DNA of 64,000 nucleotides from CAVSCR01 sp963726575 (GTDB lineage: Bacteria > Actinomycetota > Actinomycetes > JAHEKZ01): NCBI GenBank assembly GCA_963726575.1, contig CAVSCR010000007.1:434001-498000 (forward strand), read 5' to 3'. Shown here one piece after another: positions 50,939 to 60,191 of the stretch (the first letter of the stretch is position 1; every line of letters starts with the position of its first letter). The translations under genes were made by a program, and so were the position numbers. Below the pieces are notes generated by a model. It was not told the origin of the DNA. It saw nothing but the letters and a program-made list of their open reading frames with translations, and ran no database searches.

Positions 50939-51445
50939 TCAGGGGCGAGGGAGCCGCTCCTGCAGCACGGCCGCGAGCTCATCGGCCCGTTGGGAGCCCA
51001 ACAGCACCAGGCGACCCTGGGTGAGCTCCAGCCGGACCCCGCGGTTGCCGCGAACCGTGTAACAGAGGTTCGCGCGGCGACCTCGGACCCCCCAGCCCCA
51101 GTAGTCGCCGAACGGCCGGTAGGTGACGGCCTGCGCGCTCACCATCTCGGAGAACGAAATCGACCGGTTCGCGAACGGAGGGTATGACACCAAGACCTCA
51201 CCGGCTCGCACCACTGTGGTCAGGCCGCAGATGAGCAGAACCTGAGGGGCCACGACGCCCAGCAGCAGCCACAACAGCACCATCGTGAAGTTCGACGGGG
51301 GATGATGTCCCACGGGATGGTGCAGGAGCACCTGCAGCACGAAGACCGCCCAGGCGACGATCGCGCCCACCGCCACGATGGCGCTGATCCACCAAACGCG
51401 CGCGATGCGCTGCTTCTCGGTGAAGACGATCGTCGTCGCGGTCAC
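50939..51445 (-). CDS. Membrane protein of the DUF6141-like type
   Basis: A 168-residue protein. Two helices (about 20-40 and 58-82) lie between TEKQRIARVWWISAIV and a C-terminal beta-rich domain. The latter has YRPFGDYWGWGVRG, LCYTVRGNRGVRLELTQG and VLLGSQRADELAAVL, a pattern shared by small actinobacterial membrane proteins with a PH-like end. GTG 51445 is chosen because reading further runs into another gene. It lies 11 bases after the stop of the next small gene. No activity is known. Its position next to tmsA suggests co-transcription is possible but not shown. Confidence 0.68.
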   Translation of the reverse strand: MTATTIVFTEKQRIARVWWISAIVAVGAIVAWAVFVLQVLLHHPVGHHPPSNFTMVLLWLLLGVVAPQVLLICGLTTVVRAGEVLVSYPPFANRSISFSEMVSAQAVTYRPFGDYWGWGVRGRRANLCYTVRGNRGVRLELTQGRLVLLGSQRADELAAVLQERLPRP

Positions 51446-51456
51446 GACGGCTCTGC

Positions 51457-51732
51457 TCAGCCGTGCGTGCCCGGCTCGTCCTCGGCACGCGCACGGATGG
51501 CCGGATTCCCCGATCGCCGTGCCCGGCCCGAGGCACCGGGCTGCGTCGTCGTGGTGGGCTTGCGTTGCGACGGTCCGAGCGAGCGCGTCACGACGACGAG
51601 CATGATCAGGCCGCACGCGATGTAGCACACCGGCACGAACCAACGAGCGCCGTTCAGGGCCGACATCACCGCCAAGCCGAACCACGCAGCAGTGATCACG
51701 ACGCTGGCGATGAAGCGACCACGCGAGCCCAT
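51457..51732 (-). CDS. Small two-helix membrane protein
   Basis: A 91-residue protein with two transmembrane helices (about 7-25 and 31-48, FIASVVITAAWFGLAVMS and WFVPVCYIACGLIMLVVVT), followed by a disordered, Arg/Pro/Thr-rich tail. The ATG at 51732 has GGGAG eight bases upstream. The protein is followed 11 bases later by the DUF6141-like gene, so they probably form one transcript. I do not recognise it. The third-position composition and clean start support a real gene. Confidence 0.62.
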   Translation of the reverse strand: MGSRGRFIASVVITAAWFGLAVMSALNGARWFVPVCYIACGLIMLVVVTRSLGPSQRKPTTTTQPGASGRARRSGNPAIRARAEDEPGTHG

Positions 51733-51812
51733 GACAGAACTCCCACTGAGCCAGGGGTGTACTGGATCGAGACGACGCTACCCGACCGGGCAGCGGATCG
51801 GTCCCGGCTCGG

Positions 51813-53354
51813 TCAGATCCGGAACCGGGCGATCGACTGCCGCAAGTCGTCCGCCAAGGACGTCAGCGACGCGGCGGCGGCTGCCGCATGGCGCGACCCA
51901 TCCGCGGACTGCTGCGACACCGTCGACACCGCAGCCATGGCGCCCACCACATCAGCCGACGCCGAACGCTGCATCTGGCTGGCGTTGGAGATCTCGCGGG
52001 CTGCAGTCGTCGTCTCATCGGCCATGTCAGAGATCCGCTCGAGCACTGACACGACGTCGCGCGCCAGGGCGACGCCGGTCACGACTTCGTCTGCGCCCTG
52101 TGCGGTCACCTGGGTGGTGGCGCGCATCTCGCCCTGGATCTCGTTGACGATCCCCTGAATCTGCTTGGTCGACGTCTGGGCGCGCTCGGCCAGCTTGCGC
52201 ACCTCGGCGGCGACGACGGCGAAGCCGCGGCCATGTTCGCCGGCGCGCGCGGCCTCGATCGCGGCATTCAGAGCCAGCAGGTTCGTCTGGTTGGCCAGGT
52301 CGTCGATCACCACCAGGATCCGGCCGATCTCACCGGAGCGGTCGGCCAACGCCGCAGTGCGCTCGGCCACCGCACGGGAACGCTCGGCGATGGCATCGAT
52401 CGCCGTCACTGCCTGTGCGACCGCCGTCTGGCCCTGCTCGGCGTACTGATAGGTGAGAGCGGCGTGGTCGACCACCTCGGCACTGCTCGCGGCGATCTGC
52501 TCGGCCATGCTGGCGAGTTGTTCCAGGGTGGTCGTCGACTCCACGAGCGCGTTGGACTGCTCGGTGGTGGCTATCGCCTGTGCCTGCGCGGCGTGGTGCA
52601 ACTCGGTGGCACTGCCGGCAATGCGCTCACCGCCGTCGCGGACCCGGTCGACCAGCATGCGCAGGCTCACCAGCGTCTCGTCGATCGACACCGCCAAGAG
52701 GCTCAGGGACGGGTCGTCGTCCGGCGACGAGACGTGTACGGCAAGGTCACCGTCGGCCGCCTGTGCCAACGTCACGGACAACTCGTCCACGTGACGCCTG
52801 AGGTGGTCGTTGTGCGCCTGGTGGATCGACGACTTCAGCGCGGCGTCGAACAGGACCACCAGGGGGATGATCGCACTCGCGGCCAGCAGGAACGGGATCT
52901 CCGGGACGGTGAACGTGCCGGCCGCCAGCGTCGAGACCAGCAACAAGACGGCACCCAGCACGGACAGGGCTACCTGGGCCTTGCGGCCCGCGACGTCGGC
53001 CACGAAGACCGCGACGGTCACGTAGAGCACCCAGACCGGGCTGGACAGCCCGCCGGTGAGGGCGACCATGCCGGCGACCCAGGCCATCTCGGCCACCAGT
53101 AGCACGAGTGGGAGGGCCGGCGGGATCGTCCACGCCTGAGCCCGGCCGTCAGCCGGCTCGCGGACCCGGCGGGCGAGTCCGGTCAGCAGGATCGCCAGGC
53201 CGACGCCGCCGGCGCACCAGAAGAGCATGGGGACGAGGAGCACGGGGACGGACCGGTCGACCGCACGGAGCAGCAGTCCCAGGGTCAGCCCCAGGCCAAG
53301 GTTGAGCCACGCCGCGACCGCGGCGGACCGCGCGACTTGAGACGAGTTGTCCAT
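51813..53354 (-). CDS. Methyl-accepting chemotaxis protein
   Basis: A 513-residue sensory receptor. Six hydrophobic segments fill the first 200 residues, in place of the usual two helices and outer ligand domain, so sensing may occur in the membrane. A HAMP-like linker and long cytoplasmic coiled-coil follow. The signalling tip EIGRILVVIDDLANQTNLLA and NAAIEAARAGEHGRGFAVVA is intact and should bind CheA/CheW. ATG 53354 is favoured over upstream codons at 53429. No che or flagellar gene is in the window. It may control taxis or another two-component response. Confidence 0.9.
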   Translation of the reverse strand: MDNSSQVARSAAVAAWLNLGLGLTLGLLLRAVDRSVPVLLVPMLFWCAGGVGLAILLTGLARRVREPADGRAQAWTIPPALPLVLLVAEMAWVAGMVALTGGLSSPVWVLYVTVAVFVADVAGRKAQVALSVLGAVLLLVSTLAAGTFTVPEIPFLLAASAIIPLVVLFDAALKSSIHQAHNDHLRRHVDELSVTLAQAADGDLAVHVSSPDDDPSLSLLAVSIDETLVSLRMLVDRVRDGGERIAGSATELHHAAQAQAIATTEQSNALVESTTTLEQLASMAEQIAASSAEVVDHAALTYQYAEQGQTAVAQAVTAIDAIAERSRAVAERTAALADRSGEIGRILVVIDDLANQTNLLALNAAIEAARAGEHGRGFAVVAAEVRKLAERAQTSTKQIQGIVNEIQGEMRATTQVTAQGADEVVTGVALARDVVSVLERISDMADETTTAAREISNASQMQRSASADVVGAMAAVSTVSQQSADGSRHAAAAAASLTSLADDLRQSIARFRI

Positions 53355-53545
53355 CGCCCTGGCGAGCCCCCTGTGCTCATGGACGTCCCCGACGCCGGAG
53401 TAGACGTCGCAACCGATCTTCGGCATCACCGCAGCGACACTTGACTCGATCGGGCTAGTCCGGGCCTGGTACGCCGAACGGGTGATGGGCCCTCCGGAGT
53501 AACCATGCTCCGGTCGGCGCCTGTGGGGTACGGCACCATGAGCCG

Positions 53546-55009
53546 GTGAGTTCGCAGGCGGCGGTGGCCGCAGGGAACCGCGACACGGTGGCTGCCGCGG
53601 TGTCCGTGCTCCGAGCCGGGGGCAATGCCTTCGACGCCGCGCTGGCGGCGGGGTTCGCGGCCGCCGTCACCGAGCCGGGGCTGTCCAGCCTCGGCGGAGG
53701 TGGCTTCCTGCTGGCCCACCACGCGAGCGGACGGCAGGAGCTCTACGACTTCTTCGTCGACGTCCCGGGACGGGGTCGTTCGGCTCAGGTGCGCGAGCCG
53801 CACTTCACGCCGGTCACCGTCCAGTTCGCCGGGATCGCCCAGGTGTTCTACGCCGGCTACGGCTCGGTGGCGGTGCCAGGCTGCCTGGACGGCTACCTCA
53901 TGGCCCACGCCCGTTTGGGCCGACTCCCCCTGGCGGCCGTCGTCGGGCCGGCGCAGCGCCTGGCAGAGGACGGCTTTGCCTTGGCGCCGACGCAGGCCGA
54001 CGTGCTCCAGCTGCTGACGGGGATCTTGTCGCTGACGAAGGAGGGACGTGCCGCGTTCTTGCCGCACGGCCGGCTGCCGGTTGCTGGGGAGACGCTGCGC
54101 CAACCCGACTACGCCGACACCCTGGCCCGAATCGCGTCGGGCGGGATCCAGGGGTTCGCCAGCGCCGGACTCGGCGACGTGCTGGCGTCGGCGATGAGCG
54201 AGCACGACGGTCTGGTGGGTGCGGACGACCTGGCCGGATACGCACCTGTGGTCCGTGCACCGTTGTCGGTGGACTATCGCGGCTGCCGGATCGCCACCAA
54301 CCCACCACCGTCCTTCGGCGGCAGCATCGTCATGCGCGCGCTTTCGTTGTTCGGCGAAGGCGCCCAGCTCGCCGCCCCGAACGACCTGGCCCGCCTGGTC
54401 GGCACCGTCGCGACGGCCACGGAGGAGGAGAAGCGACGTCGCGCAGGACCGTCATCCAGCCAGGGAACGACACACGTCAGCGTGGTCGACGGCGACGGCA
54501 ACGTCGCCTCGATGACGACGTCGAACGGCTCGTGTTCAGGGGTCTTCGTCCCCGGTACGGGCATCCAGCTCAACAACGTCATGGGTGAGCGCGACCTGCA
54601 TCCCGAGGGTTTCCACGTGGCCGAACCCGGGACCCGGGTGGCCTCGATGATGGCCCCGACGGTGATCACCGCTCCTGACGGCTCGGTCACTGCACTCGGC
54701 AGCGGCGGCAGCGAGCGGATCCGCAGCGCGCTGCTGCAAGTGATCGTCAACCTCATCGATCGAGGGCAGACGCCCGAGCAGGCTGTGACAGCTCCCCGGG
54801 TCCATCTCGACGACGGCGTCGTGCAGGCCGAGCCCGGTTTCGCCACGGAGACCTACGAAGCCTTGTCACAGGTCTTCGACGTGAACGCGTGGTCGCGTCC
54901 GGATCTGTACTTCGGCGGCACCCACGTCGTGCGTCTCGACGCGCACGGGCGGGCGACGGCCGCGGGTGACCCGCGACGCGGTGGGGCCTCAGCCGTGGTC
55001 GACCTGTGA
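53546..55009 (+). CDS. ggt: Gamma-glutamyltransferase family protein
   Basis: A 487-residue Ntn-hydrolase, somewhat shorter than classical enzymes (about 530-580). The N-terminal GGNAFDAALAAGFAAAVTEP and GGGGFLL are typical. The nucleophile Thr at the start of the small subunit lies in QGTTHVSVVD near residue 307. The motifs SNGSCSGVFVPGTGIQLNN and GSGGSERIRSALLQVI (with the small-subunit signature) follow. The start is GTG 53546. There is no signal peptide, so it is predicted cytoplasmic, unlike the exported enzymes of many bacteria. It probably cleaves gamma-glutamyl bonds of glutathione-like or mycothiol-related compounds; the substrate is not settled. Its end overlaps the convergent decarboxylase gene by 21 bases. 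Confidence 0.88.
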   Translation: MSSQAAVAAGNRDTVAAAVSVLRAGGNAFDAALAAGFAAAVTEPGLSSLGGGGFLLAHHASGRQELYDFFVDVPGRGRSAQVREPHFTPVTVQFAGIAQVFYAGYGSVAVPGCLDGYLMAHARLGRLPLAAVVGPAQRLAEDGFALAPTQADVLQLLTGILSLTKEGRAAFLPHGRLPVAGETLRQPDYADTLARIASGGIQGFASAGLGDVLASAMSEHDGLVGADDLAGYAPVVRAPLSVDYRGCRIATNPPPSFGGSIVMRALSLFGEGAQLAAPNDLARLVGTVATATEEEKRRRAGPSSSQGTTHVSVVDGDGNVASMTTSNGSCSGVFVPGTGIQLNNVMGERDLHPEGFHVAEPGTRVASMMAPTVITAPDGSVTALGSGGSERIRSALLQVIVNLIDRGQTPEQAVTAPRVHLDDGVVQAEPGFATETYEALSQVFDVNAWSRPDLYFGGTHVVRLDAHGRATAAGDPRRGGASAVVDL

Positions 55010-56371
55010 TCCGCCTGCCAGTCGTTCCACACGCGCGTGCAGCCAACCCAACGTCGTCTCGCTCTCTGGCTTGAGCAGGACGCTGCGCAAGATCCTTGGC
55101 CGTTCGACGTCGGCCACGATCCCGGGACACGCGTGCGCAAGCTGATCACCGGTGACTCGCAGCGTCGACAGGTACACCGGGTCGATCGCGTCGTCCATGC
55201 CTTCGGTGAGCATCCTCGCCGACTCCCGGTCCACCGCCGACGCGGTCGCGCGTCGGGGCAGATAGGTGACGATGTCGGTCGCCGGTGGGACGAAGGGAGC
55301 CAGAACCTGCGACGTCTCCAGCAGTTCGTGCCAGCGCACCGCTGCTCGCCGTCCCGCCGCCAGCCCGGCGCCCAGGCCGTCGTGGCTCAGCGGGAACACC
55401 TGCAGGGTGAGCCACAGTGCCGCCGCAGCCGCGCCGGCGCGCGAGCATTCGAGGCTGATCTCACCGAGGTGCAGCTCGTCGGACGTGAAGTACGTGTACG
55501 GGGAGTCGTGCGCGTAGAAGCGACCGACGGCCGGATCACGGAACAACACTGCTCCGCACCCGTAGGGCTGCAACCCGTGCTTGTGGGGGTCAACGACCAC
55601 CGAATCCGCCTGCGCGATCGCCAGCCACGGCGGCGGCTCGACGCCGCCGGCAGCGTCAGACGCGCCCGTCGCCAGCAGCCGGAAGAATCCGCCGTACGCC
55701 GCATCGACGTGGACCCGTGCACCGTACTCATGCGCCAAGGGCACGATCGCGTCGATCGGATCCACTGCGCCGAGTCCGGTCGTGGCTGCGGTCGCGACGA
55801 CTGTTCCGACCGTGCCCGTCGCCAACACGTCACGGAGTGCGGCGACGTCCATGCGGCCTGCGTCGTCGGTCGGCACCGGAGTCGACTCGATGCCGAGGAG
55901 ACGACACATCCTGGCGTGGGTGTAGTGGCTGTCGACGGAGAAGGCGACGCCGGCGCGGGGGTGGAGTTCGCGCGCCACGAACAGCGCCTCCAGGTTCGCG
56001 ATGGTTCCGCTGCTGGTGAGGTGACCGAGGTGCTGTTCGAAGCCGAACATGGCGGCGAGGTCGGCCACCACCTCCTTCTCCATGCGCGCCGTCGCGGGTC
56101 CACCGTCGAGCGCGTGGTTGTTCGGGTTGATGAGCATCGTGGCCAGGTAGCCCACCACGGCCACCGGGTGCGGCGGCTTGAGCATCTGCCCGGCATAGCG
56201 AGGGTGGTGGAAGGGGTAGTTGTCGCCCAGTCGGTCGACGAGGTGCTCCAGGGCGCTCGCCAGCCTCGCCTCGTCGACCACCTGGGAGGAATGCGGCTCG
56301 AACTGACCGGCCTGCGACTGCCAGTCCTGGACCGCCTCGACCGCACGCGTGGTCCAGACGTTCAGGTCCAC
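54989..56371 (-). CDS. Pyridoxal-dependent (group II) amino acid decarboxylase
   Basis: A 460-residue PLP enzyme. YPFHHPRYAGQMLKPPHPVA opens the domain, HLTSSGTIANLEAL is the nucleotide-like PLP-binding segment, VHVDAAYGG precedes the Schiff-base lysine in DPHKHGLQPYG near residue 265, and YTYFTSDELHLGEISLE follows. The family includes glutamate, tyrosine, DOPA and tryptophan decarboxylases; I cannot pick the substrate. GTG 56371 is preferred because an earlier start would translate the tRNA-Ser gene. GAAGGGCGG precedes it. Its stop overlaps ggt tail-to-tail. Confidence 0.88.
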   Translation of the reverse strand: MDLNVWTTRAVEAVQDWQSQAGQFEPHSSQVVDEARLASALEHLVDRLGDNYPFHHPRYAGQMLKPPHPVAVVGYLATMLINPNNHALDGGPATARMEKEVVADLAAMFGFEQHLGHLTSSGTIANLEALFVARELHPRAGVAFSVDSHYTHARMCRLLGIESTPVPTDDAGRMDVAALRDVLATGTVGTVVATAATTGLGAVDPIDAIVPLAHEYGARVHVDAAYGGFFRLLATGASDAAGGVEPPPWLAIAQADSVVVDPHKHGLQPYGCGAVLFRDPAVGRFYAHDSPYTYFTSDELHLGEISLECSRAGAAAAALWLTLQVFPLSHDGLGAGLAAGRRAAVRWHELLETSQVLAPFVPPATDIVTYLPRRATASAVDRESARMLTEGMDDAIDPVYLSTLRVTGDQLAHACPGIVADVERPRILRSVLLKPESETTLGWLHARVERLAGGSQVDHG

Positions 56372-56394
56372 GCGTCCGCCCTTCGGCCGGTCGG

Positions 56395-56479
56395 CGGCGA
56401 GGGAGGGATTTGAACCCCCGGAGGATCGCTCCTCAGACGCTTTCAAGGCGCCCGCATTAGGCCGCTCTGCCACCTCGCC
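56395..56479 (-). tRNA. tRNA-Ser (anticodon UGA)
   Basis: Minus-strand 85-nt class II tRNA with stem GGCGAGG/CCTCGCC, long variable arm, T loop GGTTCAAATCC and anticodon loop CTTGAAA carrying UGA. CCA is not encoded. It reads UCA and perhaps UCG. It lies 24 bases before the decarboxylase start on the same strand. Confidence 0.96.
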
Positions 56480-56586
56480 CGGTGCTCCGGCGAGCAGGCT
56501 AGCGTCCGGCCGACCTGTGCCGCGGATTCTGCTCCGGCGCACCTGCGTGCGAGACTGCCAGGCGTTGTTCCCCCGCCAGGAAGAAG

Positions 56587-57612
56587 ATGATGGACGGCAA
56601 CGCCAGCTATCGCCACGCCAATACCGCCGTTCTCTCGGTCACTGCCGTGAAGGCGCCCCAGGTGGTGACGTCGGCCCAGTTCGACGAGGTGCTCGAACCT
56701 ACGTTTCGGCGTCTGGGCCTGCGGCCCGGCCTGCTCGAAGGGCTCGCTGGGATCTACGAACGCCGCTGGTGGCCCGAGGGCTACCACTTCACGGACGCGG
56801 CTGCTGCCGCCGGCGAGTCCGCACTCGAGGCCGCCGGGATCGAGCGCGACCGCATCGGCCTGATGATCAACTCCTCCATCTCGCGCGAGTACCTCGAGCC
56901 TTCGTCAGCTGTGAAGATCCACCACGACCTCCGGCTGCCGACCTCGGCCACGAACTTCGACCTCGCCAATGCCTGCCTCGGGTTCATGAACGGCATGCAC
57001 CTCGCTGCGTCGATGATCGATGCGGGCCACATCGACTACGCCCTCGTCGTGGACGGCGAGGATGCGCGAGCCGTCCAGGAGTCCACCCTCGCTCGCCTCT
57101 CGCGCGACCACGTGACCACCGAAGACCTGTTCAGCGAGTTCGCCTGCCTGACGCTCGGATCCGGAGCGGCGGCGATGGTGCTGGGGCGCGCGGACCGGCA
57201 CCCGGAGGGTCACCGACTGGTCGGCGGCATCTCGCGGGCGGCTACCGAGCACCACATGCTCTGTATCGGTGACAACGAGCACATGACCACCGACACCAAG
57301 GGCCTGCTCGACGCTGGGCTGGAGCTCGCCGAGTCGGCCTGGAAGGAAGCGCTGGTCGACTTCGACTGGCGCGACATGGACTGCTACGTCCTGCACCAGG
57401 TGTCGCGCGTCCATACCGAGTCGTTGTGTGCTCGCTTGGGTATCGACTTGAAACGTGCGCCGTTGACCTTCCCCACGTACGGCAACATCGCGTCTGCCGC
57501 ATTGCCGTTCACCCTGGCACTGCAGTCCGAGCAGCTCAACGCCGGCGAGCGCGTGCTGTGCATGGGCATCGGCTCGGGACTCAACGTCGCGTTCTGTGAG
57601 ATCACCTGGTGA
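56587..57612 (+). CDS. oleA: OleA, acyl-CoA condensing enzyme of olefin synthesis
   Basis: A 341-residue thiolase-fold enzyme that joins two fatty acyl-CoAs head to head to a 2-alkyl-3-oxoacid. Cys130 in LANACLGFMNG is the nucleophile. SSISREYLEPS (96-106), with Glu104, matches the extra acid of OleA that KASIII lacks. The catalytic His is in LHQVSRVH and Asn in TYGNIASAALP. These residues, length and neighbours support OleA over FabH. ATG 56587 has AGGAAG upstream. The stop overlaps the GTG of the next gene, so oleA, oleBC and oleD are one coupled operon. Confidence 0.95.
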   Translation: MMDGNASYRHANTAVLSVTAVKAPQVVTSAQFDEVLEPTFRRLGLRPGLLEGLAGIYERRWWPEGYHFTDAAAAAGESALEAAGIERDRIGLMINSSISREYLEPSSAVKIHHDLRLPTSATNFDLANACLGFMNGMHLAASMIDAGHIDYALVVDGEDARAVQESTLARLSRDHVTTEDLFSEFACLTLGSGAAAMVLGRADRHPEGHRLVGGISRAATEHHMLCIGDNEHMTTDTKGLLDAGLELAESAWKEALVDFDWRDMDCYVLHQVSRVHTESLCARLGIDLKRAPLTFPTYGNIASAALPFTLALQSEQLNAGERVLCMGIGSGLNVAFCEITW

Positions 57613-60191
57613 CTGCCGGGCCGACCATCGCGGCGTCACTTCCCCCGCACGGCTTGCCTGGGCTCGACTCCTCGTGGTCGCGGCTGGTGGTGACCCAAGA
57701 CGAGGACGATGTGAGGCACACGTGGCACGTGCTCGACACGTGGGCCCATCGAACCGGTGCCCCGCGCCTGACCTACCTGTGCGTGCACGGCAACCCCACG
57801 TGGTCCTACCTGTGGCGCAGCCTCGCGGCCGCGATCGACCCGCGCGACCGGTTGATCGCGGTCGACCAGCTGGGTATGGGCTTCTCTGAGCGCACGGGAC
57901 AGTTCCCCCGCTTCGCCGAGCGCGTCACCCAGTTGGGGCAGCTCACGAACGCAGTCGGCGTCACCGGACAGGTCGTCACGGTGGGACACGACTGGGGTGG
58001 TGCGATCTCGCTTGCGTGGGCGTTGGACCACCGCGAGCAGCTCGCCGGCATCGTGTTGACGAACACCGCTGTCGCCCAGCCGGACGGCGCACGACCTCCG
58101 GCCCTGATCTCGCTGGTCACCTCCCGGCCGCTGCTGCGCGTGAACACGGTGCGCACCCCGGCGTTCCTCGCCGGCACTCTTCGCCTGGCACATCCGGCGC
58201 TGCCGGACGACGTCGCGCGCGCGTACCGGGCTCCCTACCGGGGCGCTTTCCGCCGCCAGGCCATCGGTGACTTCGTCGCCGACATCCCCTTGTCGCAGGA
58301 GCATCCCAGCTACGCCGCGTTGCGCCGCGTCTCCGACGGCCTCCCGACACTTTCCGACGTACCCGCCCTGCTGCTCTGGGGCCCGCGCGACCCGGTGTTC
58401 TCCGACCGCTACCTGCGCGATCTGTTGCGCCGGCTGCCCCAGGCACAGGTGCATCGCTTCGAAGGCGCCGGCCACCTCGTGGTGGAGGACGCTCCCGTCG
58501 CCGCGCAGGTGACTCGGTGGGTCGAGACAACGGCGCTGGCAGAAGCTGAGCCGGGGGAACCAGCTCCGCACGTCGAGGCGGCGGACGCCGAGCCTCTGTG
58601 GGCGGCCATCGATCGCCGGCGCGACGACGCGACACCGGCCGTGGTCGAGTGCGGTAGCCCGGCCCGCGTGGTGAGCTGGCGCGATCTGGCCAGCGTGGTC
58701 GACGCACTCGCCGCGGGACTGGTGGCGGACGGGCTGACCCCCGGGGACCGGGTGGCGCTGCTGGTACCGCCCGGTGCGGATCTGACCGCTCTGGTCTACG
58801 CGTGCTGGAAGGCCGGCGCCGTGATCGTGGTCGCTGATGCTGGGCTGGGTCTGCCCGGCCTTCGACGCGCTCTGCGTGGCGCACACCCCGACGTCGTGGT
58901 CGGGATCCCCCAGGCACTCGCTGCGGCCCGCCTCATGCGCCTGCCGGGGCGGTATCTGCTGGTGGGTGGGAGCTCTCGTTGGTCGGCCAGGGCGCTGCGG
59001 GCGCGATCGGTGCGCGACGTCGTGCGCGACGGCCGCGGCCGCACCCCTCCTTCGCCGCCCGAGAGCGATGACGAAGCGGCGGTGCTGTTCACCTCTGGTG
59101 CAACCGGACCTGCCAAGGGTGTGGTCTACCGACACCGACACCTGCACGCCCAGCGAGAGATGCTCGCGACCGCGTACCAGATCACTCCCGACGACCGGCT
59201 CGTTGCAGCGTTCGCGCCGTTCGCGCTGTACGGACCCGCACTCGGCATCGGATCGGCGGTCCCGGACATGGAGGTGACCGCACCCGCGACCCTCACCGCA
59301 GCGGCGCTGGCTGACGCTGCGCAGCAGATCGACGCAACCTTGGTGTTCGCCTCGCCGGCGGCCCTGTCGAACGTGGTGGCCACCGCGTCGGAGCTGTCCG
59401 ACACCCAACAGGCGACGCTGCAGCGAGTCCGGCTCCTGCTGTCCGCCGGCGCGCCCGTTCCGGTCGATGTCCTGCGCCGTGCTGCAGAGCTCTTGGGCGA
59501 CGCCAGCGCGCACACGCCCTACGGCATGACCGAGGTGCTACCGGTGACCGACGTGACCTTGCCGGAGATCGAGAAGGCGGGCGTCGGCAACGGTGTCTAC
59601 GTGGGGCACCCCCTCGCCGGCGTCCAGGTCGCGATCGCCCCGCTGGATGCCTCCGGCGTTCCCCTGCTCGGGTCGACGCTCGAGCCCCAGGTCAGCGGTG
59701 AGATCTGCGTCAGCGCGGCGCACGTGAAGGATCGCTACGACCAGCTGTGGGCGACCCAGCAGGACAGCGGACAGCTGCCCGGATGGCACCGCACCGGCGA
59801 CGTCGGCCACCTCGATGCCGACGGCGGGCTGTGGGTCGAGGGACGTCTGGTCCACATCGTCGTGACGAGCCGTGGCGTCGTGACCCCGGTGGGTGTGGAA
59901 GCCCGCCTTGAGCAGCTGCCCGGAGTGCAACGGGCGGCGATCGTGGGGGTGGGACCGGTCGGCACCCAGCAGGTGGTCGCCGTGATCGTTCCCGACGCCA
60001 AGCGCCAGGGACTGGTGGCGAGCCCAGACCTCTGCGACCAGGTGCGGGAGGCCGCCGGCGTCGCCGTTGCTGCTGTCTTGCTGCGCGACGCCCTGCCGGT
60101 GGACATCCGGCACAACGCCAAGATCGACAGAGGAGACCTGGCGCGGTGGGCGTCCGACGTCCTCGCCGGCCGGGGTGAGAGCAGGCCATGA
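57609..60191 (+). CDS. oleBC: OleBC fusion, beta-lactone decarboxylase and beta-lactone synthetase
   Basis: An 860-residue two-domain protein. The N-terminal 310 residues are an alpha/beta hydrolase of the haloalkane dehalogenase group with nucleophile Asp in VGHDWGGAIS near 127 and a His in GAGHLVVEDAP. This is OleB, which decarboxylates the beta-lactone to a cis-alkene. The rest, with LFTSGATGPAKGVVYRH near 494-510 and an intact C-terminal domain, is an ANL-superfamily enzyme matching OleC, which closes the beta-lactone using ATP. The fusion is usual in actinobacteria. It is coupled by GTGA with oleA and ATGA with oleD. Both halves look catalytically intact. Confidence 0.95.
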   Translation: MTAGPTIAASLPPHGLPGLDSSWSRLVVTQDEDDVRHTWHVLDTWAHRTGAPRLTYLCVHGNPTWSYLWRSLAAAIDPRDRLIAVDQLGMGFSERTGQFPRFAERVTQLGQLTNAVGVTGQVVTVGHDWGGAISLAWALDHREQLAGIVLTNTAVAQPDGARPPALISLVTSRPLLRVNTVRTPAFLAGTLRLAHPALPDDVARAYRAPYRGAFRRQAIGDFVADIPLSQEHPSYAALRRVSDGLPTLSDVPALLLWGPRDPVFSDRYLRDLLRRLPQAQVHRFEGAGHLVVEDAPVAAQVTRWVETTALAEAEPGEPAPHVEAADAEPLWAAIDRRRDDATPAVVECGSPARVVSWRDLASVVDALAAGLVADGLTPGDRVALLVPPGADLTALVYACWKAGAVIVVADAGLGLPGLRRALRGAHPDVVVGIPQALAAARLMRLPGRYLLVGGSSRWSARALRARSVRDVVRDGRGRTPPSPPESDDEAAVLFTSGATGPAKGVVYRHRHLHAQREMLATAYQITPDDRLVAAFAPFALYGPALGIGSAVPDMEVTAPATLTAAALADAAQQIDATLVFASPAALSNVVATASELSDTQQATLQRVRLLLSAGAPVPVDVLRRAAELLGDASAHTPYGMTEVLPVTDVTLPEIEKAGVGNGVYVGHPLAGVQVAIAPLDASGVPLLGSTLEPQVSGEICVSAAHVKDRYDQLWATQQDSGQLPGWHRTGDVGHLDADGGLWVEGRLVHIVVTSRGVVTPVGVEARLEQLPGVQRAAIVGVGPVGTQQVVAVIVPDAKRQGLVASPDLCDQVREAAGVAVAAVLLRDALPVDIRHNAKIDRGDLARWASDVLAGRGESRP

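Noticed and set aside
54989..56542. An earlier start for the decarboxylase, giving 517 residues
   Set aside because: The extra N-terminus is the translated tRNA-Ser gene; GTG 56371 has a ribosome site and matches the family start.
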